Of a stretch of DNA of 64,000 nucleotides, positions 21,601 through 32,400 are shown in pieces. Made by a program: the position numbers and the translations under genes. The stretch is from Wyeomyia smithii (Eukaryota; Arthropoda; Insecta; Diptera; Culicidae). The notes under the pieces are model-generated. The model had not been told where the DNA came from. It saw only the letters and a program-made list of their open reading frames with translations, and searched no databases. Every line of letters starts with the position of its first letter. Positions within the stretch are counted from its first letter, which is position 1. Where the stretch lies: positions 154,106,713 to 154,170,712 of the forward strand of contig NC_073696.1 in the NCBI RefSeq assembly GCF_029784165.1, read 5' to 3'.

Positions 21601-22822
21601 GTTCGTGCTCATCTTCCAGCCAGAACAGACGCAAGTGCTCTTGATCGCGAGAACAATACGCATTCGATACCCTTTTGTTCGATTAAGATTGCCGTACGTT
21701 GCTATATTTGCTATTATTTCGCAGTGGTTTGCTCACCGCCTGTGACTTATGGAAGTGAACAATAGTCAAAAAATGCGCGGGGATACTGTCTGTGTCGATT
21801 TCAGAGTATGCCCAATACGACCGCCAATTAAAGAGGTAGAAAAACTCCTCAGAGACAGAATGAAGTTGGATTTTAGTCTGTGCAAGGCGATACAGATGCA
21901 CCATGTACGGCACTGTATTCTGATAACGTTCCACGGGGGACGTGAAATAGCCGAACAGTTCGTGAAGCAGAATAGCTTTAAACACGCTATCTCCCATCAA
22001 CAAACTCGATACACCATCCCAGTGCACATTGAAGACGATGCCATCGAGGTTCGAGTGCACGATTTGCCGATTCATGTCGAATCAAACGCGATTTGTAAGC
22101 AAATGGCGGCATACGGAGAAGTTGTATCTACTAGATACGATAAGTGGAAAAACTTTTTTGGTGGTGTTTACAGCGGTGTACGTATTTTACGAATGCGCTT
22201 ACACCGACCAATACCGAGCTATGTTGGCTTTGTATTGAATGATTTCTCGGAGCCATTTCTGAGTCGAGTTTCCTACGAAAATCAGATAGCAACTTGCCAA
22301 TATTGCACTAAGGAGGTGCATTTTGGAAAATCCTGCACTGAAGCAGCGAAAGGCAATTCACCACTACCATCCAATGTGCAACCGCACACCACTTCAACCG
22401 CTCCCATTCAACTAGCCGGTACCAACAACGAAGCCGATGCTCCAACCGCGAAGTCATCAGCAAAGACACCACCACTAGCGGAGACACCAACAATGACGAA
22501 CGTAGCAGAAGCAGCAGCTGGAACGAGCCCGTTACAGCTAACCGACAAATTCACCACCGGGGACAAAAAACACAACAGACCAAAGAAGACACAAGGGCAA
22601 GAGCAGAAACCACCGCAAATCGTACCAGAGAGCAGTGAAGATGAAAGCGTTAACTCGGATATCCTATTTTCTGAGGAAGTAAGGGCAGAGGCTGCCTCGC
22701 CACCCCGGAAAAAAATTTTAGCCCGTTCGAATAAACAGCAGCATTCTTTATAATTTTGTATCTGGCACCGTTAAGCCGAGTTGCATTGTGCCGTGTCAAA
22801 TAAACAATTTATTAAAAAAAAA
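21601..22822 (+). mobile_element. ORF1-only non-LTR element (half-LINE) in the 3' LTR
   Basis: A 1,222-bp insertion with a 14-bp target duplication and a poly-A end, so it was retrotransposed. It contains a 148-bp leader, one intact ORF (21749-22753) and a 69-bp 3' UTR, with no RT or endonuclease. Its 3' end, GTGCCGTGTCAAATAAACAA, matches the 3' ends of the three I-clade LINEs on the minus strand elsewhere in the window (near 33705, 42965 and 52965). That suggests it borrows their reverse transcriptase by a shared RNA tail. Confidence 0.85.
21749..22753 (+). CDS. Gag-like ORF1 protein of the half-LINE (334 aa)
   Basis: Intact from ATG 21749 to TAA 22753. Residues ~1-120 form an alpha/beta region typical of LINE/retroelement gag N-termini (DTVCVDFRVCPIRPP; VHDLPIHVESNAICKQM). 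Residues ~185-200 hold one CCHC zinc knuckle, CQYCTKEVHFGKSC (CX2CX4HX4C). The last 130 residues are Pro/Thr/Ala-rich and charged, and probably disordered, with an acidic SSEDESVNSD and a basic end. Known LINE ORF1 proteins bind element RNA and act as chaperones; the same is inferred here. It has no neighbouring ORF2. Full openness in a ~1-kb frame suggests either a young insertion or selection on the ORF1-only form. Confidence 0.82.
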   Translation: MEVNNSQKMRGDTVCVDFRVCPIRPPIKEVEKLLRDRMKLDFSLCKAIQMHHVRHCILITFHGGREIAEQFVKQNSFKHAISHQQTRYTIPVHIEDDAIEVRVHDLPIHVESNAICKQMAAYGEVVSTRYDKWKNFFGGVYSGVRILRMRLHRPIPSYVGFVLNDFSEPFLSRVSYENQIATCQYCTKEVHFGKSCTEAAKGNSPLPSNVQPHTTSTAPIQLAGTNNEADAPTAKSSAKTPPLAETPTMTNVAEAAAGTSPLQLTDKFTTGDKKHNRPKKTQGQEQKPPQIVPESSEDESVNSDILFSEEVRAEAASPPRKKILARSNKQQHSL

Positions 22823-23722
22823 ACTTGTTCATTTCATAATAACTGTTATACTTTCATCCAGTTAAATTAGATTTTGAATTTCTCGTATAAAAATTCCCAA
22901 ACCCCCTTGATCCCTATTTATCACTTTCCTATCCCTCGACCGTAAACATTAACCATCACAAGCTGGGCGCATTTCACGTGCGTGCTGTCAAATCGTGCTC
23001 AGATGTCAGCTCGGCCCAGCAAGGACATCACGGTATATATTACCCTGGACAGGCCGAGGACCGGCCTCTTATATTATCTACTCTTGGCCAAGTAGCATCT
23101 CCGGCCGATTAAACCTTCGGGATTAGTATCCCCGCTCGCTAAAGTGAAAAGTTAAGTGAATCGTTGTTGGAACAGTGTGGTCAGTGTCCCCGCCTGTGGA
23201 CGCGTGAAGTGCTGGGATCTCCGGCTGGACCGTTCCGGGTTAGAAAAGGCGCTGCTGTCAACGTCCAAGGGCTGCGTACGTCAGCTGGATCCTGGGATCG
23301 TTCCGGGCAAACTCCCCATTCGAGCCTCGACGAGACTATCCAAGCGGAGTGAATTGCCAGGTGCTGGATTAGCGCTTCCGACCGTGGACAACTTGCGGAG
23401 AACGGCGGTGCTTATTCCGTCTCAATAGTGGACCACAACCGAGCAACTCCAAGATGTCTGGTGCTATCATCGTAGAGCCGGTCACTAGGGTGGTGCGCGG
23501 CATCATCGACAAAATGTAAAGCGGTTCGTAAATCCTTGATTATATTATCCAAACCATTCCTTTCCAATTTTGTAAAAGTAATTAAAGTAAAAATAAAATG
23601 ATTTTGTAGTGAAATGAACATAAGTTTAGCTTTATCTAATCAAAGGCCACGTGATTATAATCTTCCTCGTATTGATTTCTTCGCCCTGAGTGGTTACTAA
23701 AGGAACAAAGAGAATACTTACA

Positions 23723-23995
23723 AATCATAACAATCATAACAATCATAACAATCATAACAATCATATTAATCATAATAATCTTAATAATCAAAATAATCAT
23801 AATAATCATAATAATCATAACAATCATAATAATCATAATAATCATAATAATCATAATAATCATAATAATCATAATAATCATAATAATCATAATAATCGTA
23901 AGAATCATAATAATCATAATAATCATAAGAATCATAATAATCATAATAATCATCATAATCATAAGAATCATAATAATCATAATAATCATAAGTAG
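23723..23995 (+). repeat. (AATCATAAC/AATCATAAT)n microsatellite, right part of the split array
   Basis: It continues the same AATCATAAC units that end at 12384, so the Ty3 element 2 split one array. Rare variants (AATCTTAAT, AAGAATCAT) occur. It ends with CATAAGTAGAGG, where the endonuclease-bearing LINE begins. Confidence 0.95.
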
Positions 23996-26945
23996 AGGAG
24001 CCAGCAGAAGAGATGGCTACTCCAGAACCAACAGTGAACCAGGAACAACAGCTACGAGACGAACTAGCTTTCCATATGGACGCGGCGGTTACACAGTTTC
24101 GGGGAACGGATCCCTTATCCCGACACAGGATACCAAAGATTCAGTATACCTACCGGCTGACGAATGCAGTAAGCATCCTTAACCAGGATATACTGCCACA
24201 GTATTCGCACTCGCCCCAGCAAACAAAAGCCTGCATGGATGCGACGATTGGGATCCCGAGTTGCATCACTACGGACAAAAATTGGTCGGTTAACGCAATA
24301 CACCAGGGGAAACCGATCAAGAAGGCTGGTTCGTCAAGTAGCTGAAATTGTTAAGCCCGCAGAGCTCCGTGATCTCAGTGAACCTAACCTCACAGAGATC
24401 CTCGACACCCACGTACAGCGGTTAAGTGCTCTTGCTAAACGAATGCGACGTTATAGTGAATGTTCGAAGCGGAAAGAACAAAATCGGATGTTCAGGACTT
24501 ACGAACGAGAGTTCTGCAACCGCATTCAGAACAGAAATCCGGACTACAGCGAGGGACTCGCTGAGATTGGCTAAGTAACACAGTCTTGGGCCAATTTATG
24601 GGAGAACCCCGCTCAACACAATAACGACGAGATGTGGTTAGTAGACGAAGAGAAGTACAATGGTGGAATTGAACGCATGCCCGCTGTGGCAGTTTCCGCT
24701 CAGGATATTCGCGAAGCTACACGGTACACCAGGAACTGGGCAGCACTAGGACCTGATTTTGTGCACAATTTCTGGTATAAAAAGTTCTCCACAGACCATG
24801 GACGCATAGCGGATTGCTTCAACAGGGTGCTGAGAGATCCCCAAGAGCTCCCTGAATTCATCACTAAAGGAGTAACTTTTCTTTTACCCAAGGACCCTAA
24901 TACAGCTGACCCAGCCAAGTACAGGCCAATAACCTCTTTGTCAAGCTTGTACAAAGTGCTCTCGTCGGTAATTACAAGAAAAATACAGGACCATTGCGAC
25001 GCCAACCAGGTGATGACTGAAGAACAGAAAGGCTGCCGGAAAAACACGCAAGGCTGCAGAGAACAAGTCATCATTGATGCAGTAATTGTTAGTCAGGCAA
25101 GCCGGAAACAGAAAAACCTTGGTATGGCGTACATCGACTATAAGAAGGCATACAACTCGGTACCCCATCCGTACCTCATCAAGGTACTTGAGTTGTATAA
25201 AATAGACGACGGCGTCATCAGGTTTATGCAGCACGCGATGAGACGATGGAATACGTCGCTCCACGTTACCGACGGGGCAACGGTGTTGCGGTCCAGAACT
25301 CTCAACATAAGAAGGGGGATTTTCCAAGGCGATACCCTTAGTCCGCTTTGGTTTTGCCTTGCGCCGAACCCCCTTAGCAGAGCACTCAACCGATGCAGCT
25401 ATGGCTACCAATTGAAAAGTGGGACAACGAGTACAACAGTAACCCACACTTTCTACATGGATGATTTGAAGCTGTTTGCGGAAACTAAGGAGAAACTGCA
25501 ACTTATACTACTGGTATCGACGTTCAGTAACGATATTTGTATGAAGTTTGGTATCGATAAATGTCGACTAGTCAACCTCCATCGAGGTAAAGTGGTGGAC
25601 GCCGACAGTTTCCGCATCAACGAGAGAGAGGAGATACGATGTATGGTTGAAGGTGAATCGTACAAGTACCTTGGATTCCTGCAACTGAAAGGTATTCACC
25701 ACACGGTGATCAAGAGAGCTGCAGGGTAGGTTCTTGCATCGTGTCAACCGTATATTGAATTCCCTCCTCTCCGCCGGCAACAAGATAAAGGCGATAAATA
25801 CGTTTGCCATGCCCTTGTTGACATGCAGCTTCAGGGTGGTCAAGTGGACCAAAACGGATTTTCGCCTCCAAATCGAGCGTTACGAGTGTCGCTCACCAAA
25901 CACCGTTCGCACCATCCAAAATCAGCAACCGAATCGCACTGTTTGTCGAGCAGATCATGGATTCAGCGACCTGCATCTGGCGCAGGAGAAATATCAGCTG
26001 AACTGCGACCTGAAAACCGTAGAAGAGAAGGTCGCATCGTGGAAGCAGAAGTAATTGCATGGGACGCACCACCATCAGTTAGAGCAAGCGCATATTGATA
26101 AAGTGGCATCAAATACGTGGCTGGTGCAAGGTGAGCTCTTTTCGGAGACAAAAAGTTTCATGGTAGCTATCCAGGACTGAGTCGTCGCGACGAAGAACTA
26201 CCGCAGGTATATATTGCACGAAAGCATAGAAGACCGCTGTCGTAAGTGCAATTTAGTAGGAGAGTCGATCGAGCACGTCGTCGCAGGCTGTCAAGCGTTG
26301 AATGAGATAGCCTATCTCGGTCGGCATAATACGGTTGCCAAGATTGTGCACCAACAACTTGCACTGAAGCACGATCTGGTGAACCAGTACTTGCCCTGCT
26401 ACAACTATCTGCCAGACCCGGTTTTGGAAAATAGCTGCATCAAACTGTACTGGAATCGCGAAATCATAACGGATGTCCTCATACATGCCAATCGCCATGA
26501 TATTGTAGTCTACGACAAAAGAATGAAACGGGTAACCATCATCGATATCGCTGTGCCGTTAGATCGCAATTTTCAGTCGACGTTCTCAACCAACATAACG
26601 AAGTACCACAATTTGGCTGAGGAGTTGAAGCAGATGTGGCAACTTGAGGAAGTGCGTATAGTTCCAGTTATTATCTCCGCCACTGAAATATTTCCCTGTA
26701 CTCAACTGCGCTCTCTTGATGAGTTGGAACTGCGAAGAGAACTACCCAACATCCAAAAAGCGGTGATTCTTGGGACCTGCAACACAGTTCAAAGGTTCCT
26801 GAATCATCATAACTGATCAATCGAAGCAAACGGCGTTAGGATGTAAGTTAACTGGTCAATGAGATCCACAGAGCCTAACCCCTTTGGCATAACAGATAGC
26901 CTGGGGTAGATTAAATTTCCAGCAAATCTGCTGAGAAGTGTCAAA
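23996..26945 (+). mobile_element. R4/Dong-like LINE with restriction-like endonuclease, decayed
   Basis: About 2.95 kb lying exactly between an (AATCAT)n array on the left and an (AATAGT)n array on the right. It has a single degenerate coding region with RT in the middle and a CCHC plus restriction-enzyme-like endonuclease at the C-terminus. That order is characteristic of the early-branching R2/R4/NeSL-type LINEs. Dong of Bombyx (R4 clade) is known to sit in TAA repeats; the flanks here fit that habit. Clade is inferred from layout and motifs, not a tree. Confidence 0.7.
24013..26816 (+). pseudogene. Single ORF of the R4/Dong-like LINE (RT + C-terminal endonuclease)
   Basis: Starts ATG 24013 (MATPEPTVNQEQQLRDELAF). 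The frame shifts near 24300 and a TAA follows at 24574. A 365-codon stretch (24632-25729) holds the RT: YRPITSLSSLYKVLSSVI, AYIDYKKAYNSVPH, the region GIFQGDTLSPLWFCL, and catalytic YMDDLKLF near 25455. More frame changes follow at about 25730-26210. The last 200 codons (26214-26816) carry CRKCNLVGESIEHVVAGC (CX2C...HX4C) and a restriction-like nuclease motif around HDIVVYDKRMKRVTIIDIA. They end at TGA 26816. RT and nuclease cores are recognisable, but at least four disruptions make the copy dead. Substitution level looks higher than in the I-clade LINEs. Confidence 0.78.
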
Positions 26946-27272
26946 ATTCTATAACAATAGTAATAGTAAGAGTAACAGTAATAGCAATAGAAATAGCAAT
27001 AGCAATAGTAATAGTAATAGTAATAGTAATAGTAATAGTAATAGTAATAGTAATAGTAATAGTAATAGTAATAGTAATAGTAATAGTAATAGTAATAGTA
27101 ATAGTAATAGTAATAGTAATAGTAATAGTAATAGTAATAGTAATAGTAATAGTAATAGTAATAGTAATAGTAATAGTAATAGTAATAGTAATAGTAATAG
27201 TAATAGTAATAGTAATAGTAATAGTAATAGTAATAGTAATAGTAATAGTAATAGTAATAGTAACAGTAATTC
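26946..27272 (+). repeat. (AATAGT)n hexanucleotide microsatellite
   Basis: About 50 near-perfect units of the same hexamer as at 10618-10733 and 11188-11695. The first ~60 bp are more varied (AGTAAGAGTAACAGT, AATAGAAATAGC), then the array is homogeneous. It starts right after the 3' end of the endonuclease-bearing LINE. Long Ser-Asn and Tyr ORFs in it are artefacts. Confidence 0.95.
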
Positions 27273-28287
27273 GGCAACATTGTTGTTTGGTTGGCACGAA
27301 CTCTTTTTACTGTCCGCGAATTGTTGTTTAATCGTGTTTATTTACCAATAAATTAATAAAAAAGTAGTCTGTTCGATAGTGATAACGTTACTCGCGGCCA
27401 AGTGATGCTGTTGTGAAATTATATTTTTATAAACACACAAATAATCAATTTTAATTCTCTTAGTGCGTTTCCAGAACCGGTCTATTGTTTGAGCTCTTGT
27501 CAAGCTGTGATGAAGTGAACGAGTCTATTGGTAAAATTGAATTGAATTAAGTAGAAGTAAACGTGAGTACACCTATAGATGCTTTGCGACATCGCAAATT
27601 CTCTTGAGAGCTTTTCGTGCTATCCACTGCCGCCAAAACGGTTACTTGACAATCGTTAAGCAATTGTTGGAACGCTTGCAATAAGTTTGATATTTTGTGA
27701 TACATACCGCCGCCCAAACGGTCACTCGACGAGCAATTATCACGTTATTGATTTGAGTGAGTTTGTCTGGTAGGTCGGAAAACACACTTCAACGTTCTGT
27801 CTATGAGTAACAGGCGAATTTAGATCCGACTCGCAGTATCATCTTAAAAAAGGTTTGCTAGGTAATTTATTGTTGATTGCGACAAATTTTCTCGCGAAAA
27901 ATTCTTGTAGAAGTGCGCGGTTACGTCCAATCGCGGAAATATCTTCTACCAAAAGTGCGGAAATTGAATTTGCGCACTTTTTGTAGAAGACACCAACATG
28001 ATTGGTAATACCCGAGCACTTCTACGGCGTTTTTCATGCACCTTGCGAGATAAATTCTCCCGCAATCAACAATACTACAAATTTCATACCAGTTAGACAC
28101 AACAACGACTGTTTTTGGATTCGTCCCAATCCGCATCTTTAACTTTTGTTATTTTTGTACTGCAATTCCAACCAAATCATCTTGGTCGTGTCTTTTTTCT
28201 TTTTCCTGTGTGACTGTGTTGCATTTAATACAACTGTTTTGTTTACATTCCTGTTCCAGCTTGCTTTTAGTTTTTTTTTCACTCAGA
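27273..28287. other. Non-coding stretch, probable 5' UTR of the CR1-like LINE
   Basis: No credible ORF. A near-repeat (CCGCCAAAACGGTTACTTGAC at about 27630 and CCGCCCAAACGGTCACTCGAC at about 27710) suggests a duplicated leader segment. A 205-bp foldback sits at 27869-28073. The first ~90 bp ends in AATAAATTAATAAAAAA and looks like a separate polyadenylated end. Confidence 0.45.
27869..28073. repeat. Long imperfect inverted repeat (foldback / MITE-like)
   Basis: Outer arms ATTGTTGATTGCG (27869-27881) and CGCAATCAACAAT (28061-28073) are perfect inverses. Similarity continues inward (GTAGAAGTGC ... GCACTTCTAC). The centre is a 17-bp near-perfect stem, CTTCTACCAAAAGTGCG / CGCACTTTTTGTAGAAG, at about 27942-27988. 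The whole could fold into one long hairpin. No clear target duplication was seen. Confidence 0.7.
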
Positions 28288-29351
28288 ATGGATGATGAAT
28301 ATTTTTGTGTTGCTTGTAATACTAAAGAGTCTGATAGTGCTAAAGTCTTGATGTGCTTGTACTGCTTCTCGAGTATTCACTTCAAATGTAAAAAATAGTG
28401 GGAAATGCCATTCGTCGTATGAAAGAAGTAGATTACTTTTGCACACCTGATTGCTCCGCGATATATCAAAGAATTGTTATGATGCAGATTAGCAATAAAA
28501 CCATGTTGTCTTCTTTCGCTGAGGAAATGAAAGTAACCATTTCAGCCTCGGTCACGAAGGAACTACAATCGATTTCTAATGACGTCAAGTTGATTACCAC
28601 CACTATTGAAAAATCTCAAGAATTTTTGTCCGCTAAATTTGATGAAATTGTTGTTGATTTTAAAGACCTTAAACTAGAAAATGAAAACTTAAACACCGAA
28701 GTTGAGCATTTAAAAAGGTCACAAAGTCATCTTTAGAACACGGTTCATAAGTTGGAAGCTAATGTCGATCGGTCAGACAAAGCTGCGTTGGGGAATAATG
28801 TAGTTGTTTGGGGTATCCCTACAACTAACGATGAGAACATGAAGCAAATCATAGAAAAATTATTTTTCTCCCTAGGACTTACAGATAAATTTAATAGTGT
28901 AGCATCTGCTGAGCGGATCTTTTCCAATAACAAGCGTAACAATGCTTTGATTCCCATTAGAATTGTATTTCATGATAGGAAAACAAAAGAACTGGTTCTT
29001 AACAAAAAGAAACAAATTGGAAAACTTCTCTCAATTTCAATTGACTCGAAATTCGTCATTAACGGAAAGGCAATGAATATTACCATGCGTGATGAGTTAA
29101 CACCTTTATCGTTGGAATTATTAAAAGAGCTTCGTGAATCTCAGGAGCTACTCAATATCAAATTTGTCTGGGCCGGTGAGAGTGGCGTCGTGTTGATTAA
29201 AAAAGATGAAAATAGCAAGCCCGAATTTGTAAAAAATAGAGAGGATCTAAGTCGTGTGATGAATCATTACATGAATCCTGTACATGCATTGGAACTTCCG
29301 ACTGCTTCTGCCAATTCTCCTTCACCCAAACGTAGAAAGAATACACAATAA
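28288..29351 (+). pseudogene. ORF1 of CR1-like LINE (PHD finger, coiled coil)
   Basis: Starts ATG 28288 (MDDEYFCVACNTKES). The Cys/His pattern CVAC ... CLYC ... HFKC ... CTPDC fits a C4HC3 PHD-like finger at residues ~7-55. The frame is broken by a one-base change near 28395 and a TAG at 28734. After the finger comes a coiled-coil-like segment (EEMKVTISASVTKELQSISN, LKLENENLNTEVEHLKR). An alpha/beta domain follows (VVVWGIPTTND ... LIPIRIVFHDRKT), ending in a basic KRRKNTQ tail at 29351. ORF1 proteins coat LINE RNA. This one is disabled. Confidence 0.7.
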
Positions 29352-29410
29352 AACTATGCTTATCGATTATCGCTTTATACAGTAATCTTGGGAATGTACA
29401 TGAATTAAAA

Positions 29411-32400
29411 ATGGATTCTGTACCAGTTACTATTTTGAATAAATATCATGATAACTTGCACGACTTTAATACAAACTTCGATGCGGTAGGAGCAACCACG
29501 TTGAATATTATTCAATGGAATGTAAGAGGAGTCAATTTTTTTTTTTTTATTCTCGCTTATTTTCCGTCGGTCTAGTTCCGCCACTGTTGTGGCCAATCAC
29601 CGACGCCCAGGGAGGCGACTCCACACCCAGGACCCTAACTCACGACCCGTTTATTAACGGACCGGCGCCAACGGCTTTACTTCCTCATGCGATGGAAGGC
29701 GTGATCCCAGAGATTTTTCGCCTCAGAAAATCTCCCGGTGTCGACTAGGATTGAATCTAGACCAGTTGAGTTGGTTGTGAGTGGATCACGCCACCTCACA
29801 ACCATCGACACCTATGTCGGCGGTGGGATTCGAACCCAGTCGAGCGTGGTTGGCGGAGACGTTACCAACCACACTAGGCCCCCGCTCGGAAGAGGAGTCA
29901 ATGATTTTGAAAAATTTGATGAAATTGTATACTTTTTAAAAGAATGTAAGATGAATATTGATGTTATAGTTGTTGGAGAAACTTGGTTAAAGTTGGAGAA
30001 TAGCTGCATTTACAATATTCCAGGTTATCACGCATACTTTTCTTGTCGAGACAATTCTTCGGGAGGTTTGGCTGTTTTTGTAAAAACATCTTTAGAGAAC
30101 AAATTGATTGATATAAAAACCGTGAATGGTTTGCACCATATTCGCTTAGAAATTAAATTCAGCGGTCGTTTCTATAACATCATTGGCATTTACCGTCCTC
30201 CCTCGTTTGATTATAATGATTTCCAAAATATTTTAGAGGGATGGTTGTCTGCTGCTACTCCCTCTAAACCTTGTTTCATTGTTGGCGATGTGAATGTTCC
30301 AATGAACCTGCAAAATAATAACGTGGTTACCAGATACAAAAATTTATTACATTCCTATGGCTATATATGTACTAATACGTTCCCAACTCGTCCAGTAACA
30401 TCGAATATATTAGATCATTTCATCTGTCCGATCGATTTTGCTGCTAAGGTTAAGAATAATACTATCTTCAGCGATAGTAGTGACCACATTCCTATAGTCT
30501 CGTCCCTTGCTCTGGGCGACAAGAAAGGGCAACAAGAACTGAAAATAAATATTGTTGATCACTTAAGACTCCATGATCAATTCACAGTGTTCCTAAATGG
30601 TTTTGAAGTCACTGATGATATTGATACTTCTTTAGAGACAATTATTACAACATACAACAACTTGATAGCGGATTGTACTAGATCTTTCACTAAAACAGTT
30701 AAATTGAAGAGCGAGCTTTGTCCCTGGATGACCTATGGGCTTTGAAGATTAATACAAGTTAAAAATAATTATCTCGAAAAGGCTAAACCAACTCATGCAA
30801 AGGAAATGCTCAAGCATGTCTCAAATAAAGTTCAATCGCTTAAGAAACGTTGCAAAAAAACAATTTTATGAAAATATAATTCAAAACTCAAGTCTTTCTA
30901 ATGTATGGCAAAAGCTCAATGAAATCTTTGGTCGTTCTGAATCTTGTGAACAATTCAAGCTGAAAATTGATGGCAGGAACCTAGACACAAATCATGAAGT
31001 TGCCGAAGCGTTCAATCACTATTTCTCCACTATAGGGAATAATTTGGCCAGCAAAATTCCGAATAATAACTTTGACTATCTAGAATCTGTTAAATGCGTT
31101 AGAAATTCTATATTTTTGAGACCCGCTAGTGTTGGTGAAGTCTGCATCCTAATAAGCAAACTTAATAGTAAGAAGAGTGAAGGGCATGATAATATTCCCG
31201 TTGATTTGTTGAAAAGACACGTTAGCCGGTTTTCCGAGATTATTGCAAATCTCTTTAATAAAATAATAGCAACCGGAAATTAGCCAAATGTATTAAAAAT
31301 TGCTAAAGTCTCACCTGTTTTTAAATCTGGTGATAGATGTGATCCTTCCAACTATCGACCAATTTCGACATTATCTGCCCTAAATAAAATTATAGAGAAA
31401 CTTTTAACCTGCCGTCTTGTGAGTTTTTTGTCGGCTAATGATGTTATGTACAATTTTCAGTACGGCTTTCGGGAAGGCTTTGGTACATCGACTGCTATTA
31501 CCGAACTTGTTGATGAATTGATCTGCGAAGTTGATCAAAAGAAAATCGTGTGTGGCTTATTCATCGATCTCAAGAAGGCTTTTGATACTCTAAGCCATGG
31601 TATACTGCTTAGGAAGCTTGATCGCTATGGGGTAAGAGGAGTTGCCAGCGTTACTTATCAAATCGACAACAATTTGTAATAATTGAAGGTGTGCGTAGTA
31701 GTTTACGCCCGATTGATATAGGAGTACCTCAAGGAAGCAATATCGGTCCTTTATTATTCTCAGTTTTTATCAACGACTTCGGAAACCTAAAGCTTCATGG
31801 AACATCAAAGCTTTTTGCAGATGATACAGATTTGTTTTATCCCAGTTCTAGTGTTCAAACGGTTGTTACTCACATGGAATCCGATTTATTTACGAATATT
31901 TTGATGGCAATTATTTCTCTCTGACCCTCACGAAAACAAAGTATATGATATTCCATTCGCTGCGCAAAAAAATTCCTCAACATCCCGATCCATGTGTGAA
32001 AAATTTGTTCATCTAAAAAGTGTCTTCTTTCAAATATTTAGGGCTTCACTTAGATTCCTGTCTTTCATGGGGAATTCATCTTGGAAAAGTGTCATGTAAA
32101 ATTTCCACTCTATGTGGCCTTATGAAAAGGGTACGACGGTTTGTGCCTATTAAAGCATTATTAAACTTTTATTATGCGTGCATTCATTCTATTATCCAAT
32201 ACTTAATTATTGTTTGGTCATGCTGCTAAATCAAAACTTAAAAAAATTCAAATACTTCAGAACAGGTGTGTAAAAGTAATTTTCAATTTGCCTCACTTGT
32301 ACCCAAATGAATTACTCTACACAAACTTAAACCATAGAATAATTCCTATTTTAGGACTACGTGATTCTCAAACAATTATTTTTGTCCACAATACATTACA

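Larger units (their letters stand above)
12384..23722 (+). mobile_element. Ty3/gypsy LTR retrotransposon 2 (complete ends, broken interior)
   Basis: Two ~1-kb LTRs bound the element (12385-13385; 21484-23722 with one insertion). LTR termini are TGTAA...TTACA; the very first base of the 5' LTR is changed or lost. The 5-bp AATCA flanks both ends (12380-12384 and 23723-23727), consistent with a target duplication, though the flank is itself a microsatellite. A PBS-like TGGCGCC lies 2 bp after the 5' LTR, and a purine stretch (GGGGAAGA) precedes the 3' LTR. Coding order is gag, protease, RT, RNase H, integrase. The interior carries a chimeric duplication, several stops and frameshifts. Later insertions: a SINE at 21024-21285 and an ORF1-only LINE at 21601-22822. 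Confidence 0.92.
21484..23722 (+). repeat. 3' LTR of Ty3 element 2, split by an insertion
   Basis: It starts TGTAACC at 21484, directly after a purine stretch, and ends CTTACA at 23722. LTR sequence is at 21484-21600 and 22837-23722, separated by an inserted element and its 14-bp duplication (ACTTGTTCATTTCA at 21587-21600 and 22823-22836). The 5' LTR provides the empty-site sequence and confirms the duplication. Confidence 0.93.

Noticed and set aside
23636..23995. Met-Ile and Asn-His repeat ORFs, resembling a low-complexity protein
   Set aside because: They lie in the AATCAT-type microsatellite and have no flanking coding.
25734..26151. Several overlapping short ORFs as separate genes
   Set aside because: They are frame-shifted pieces of the same R4/Dong-like ORF or shadows of it.
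26807..27351. Poly-Tyr, Ile-Thr and Ser-Asn open frames
   Set aside because: Artefacts of the (AATAGT)n array.
29820..29889. tRNA gene
   Set aside because: tRNA-like head of SINE-A, with a 13-bp target duplication and a poly-A end.
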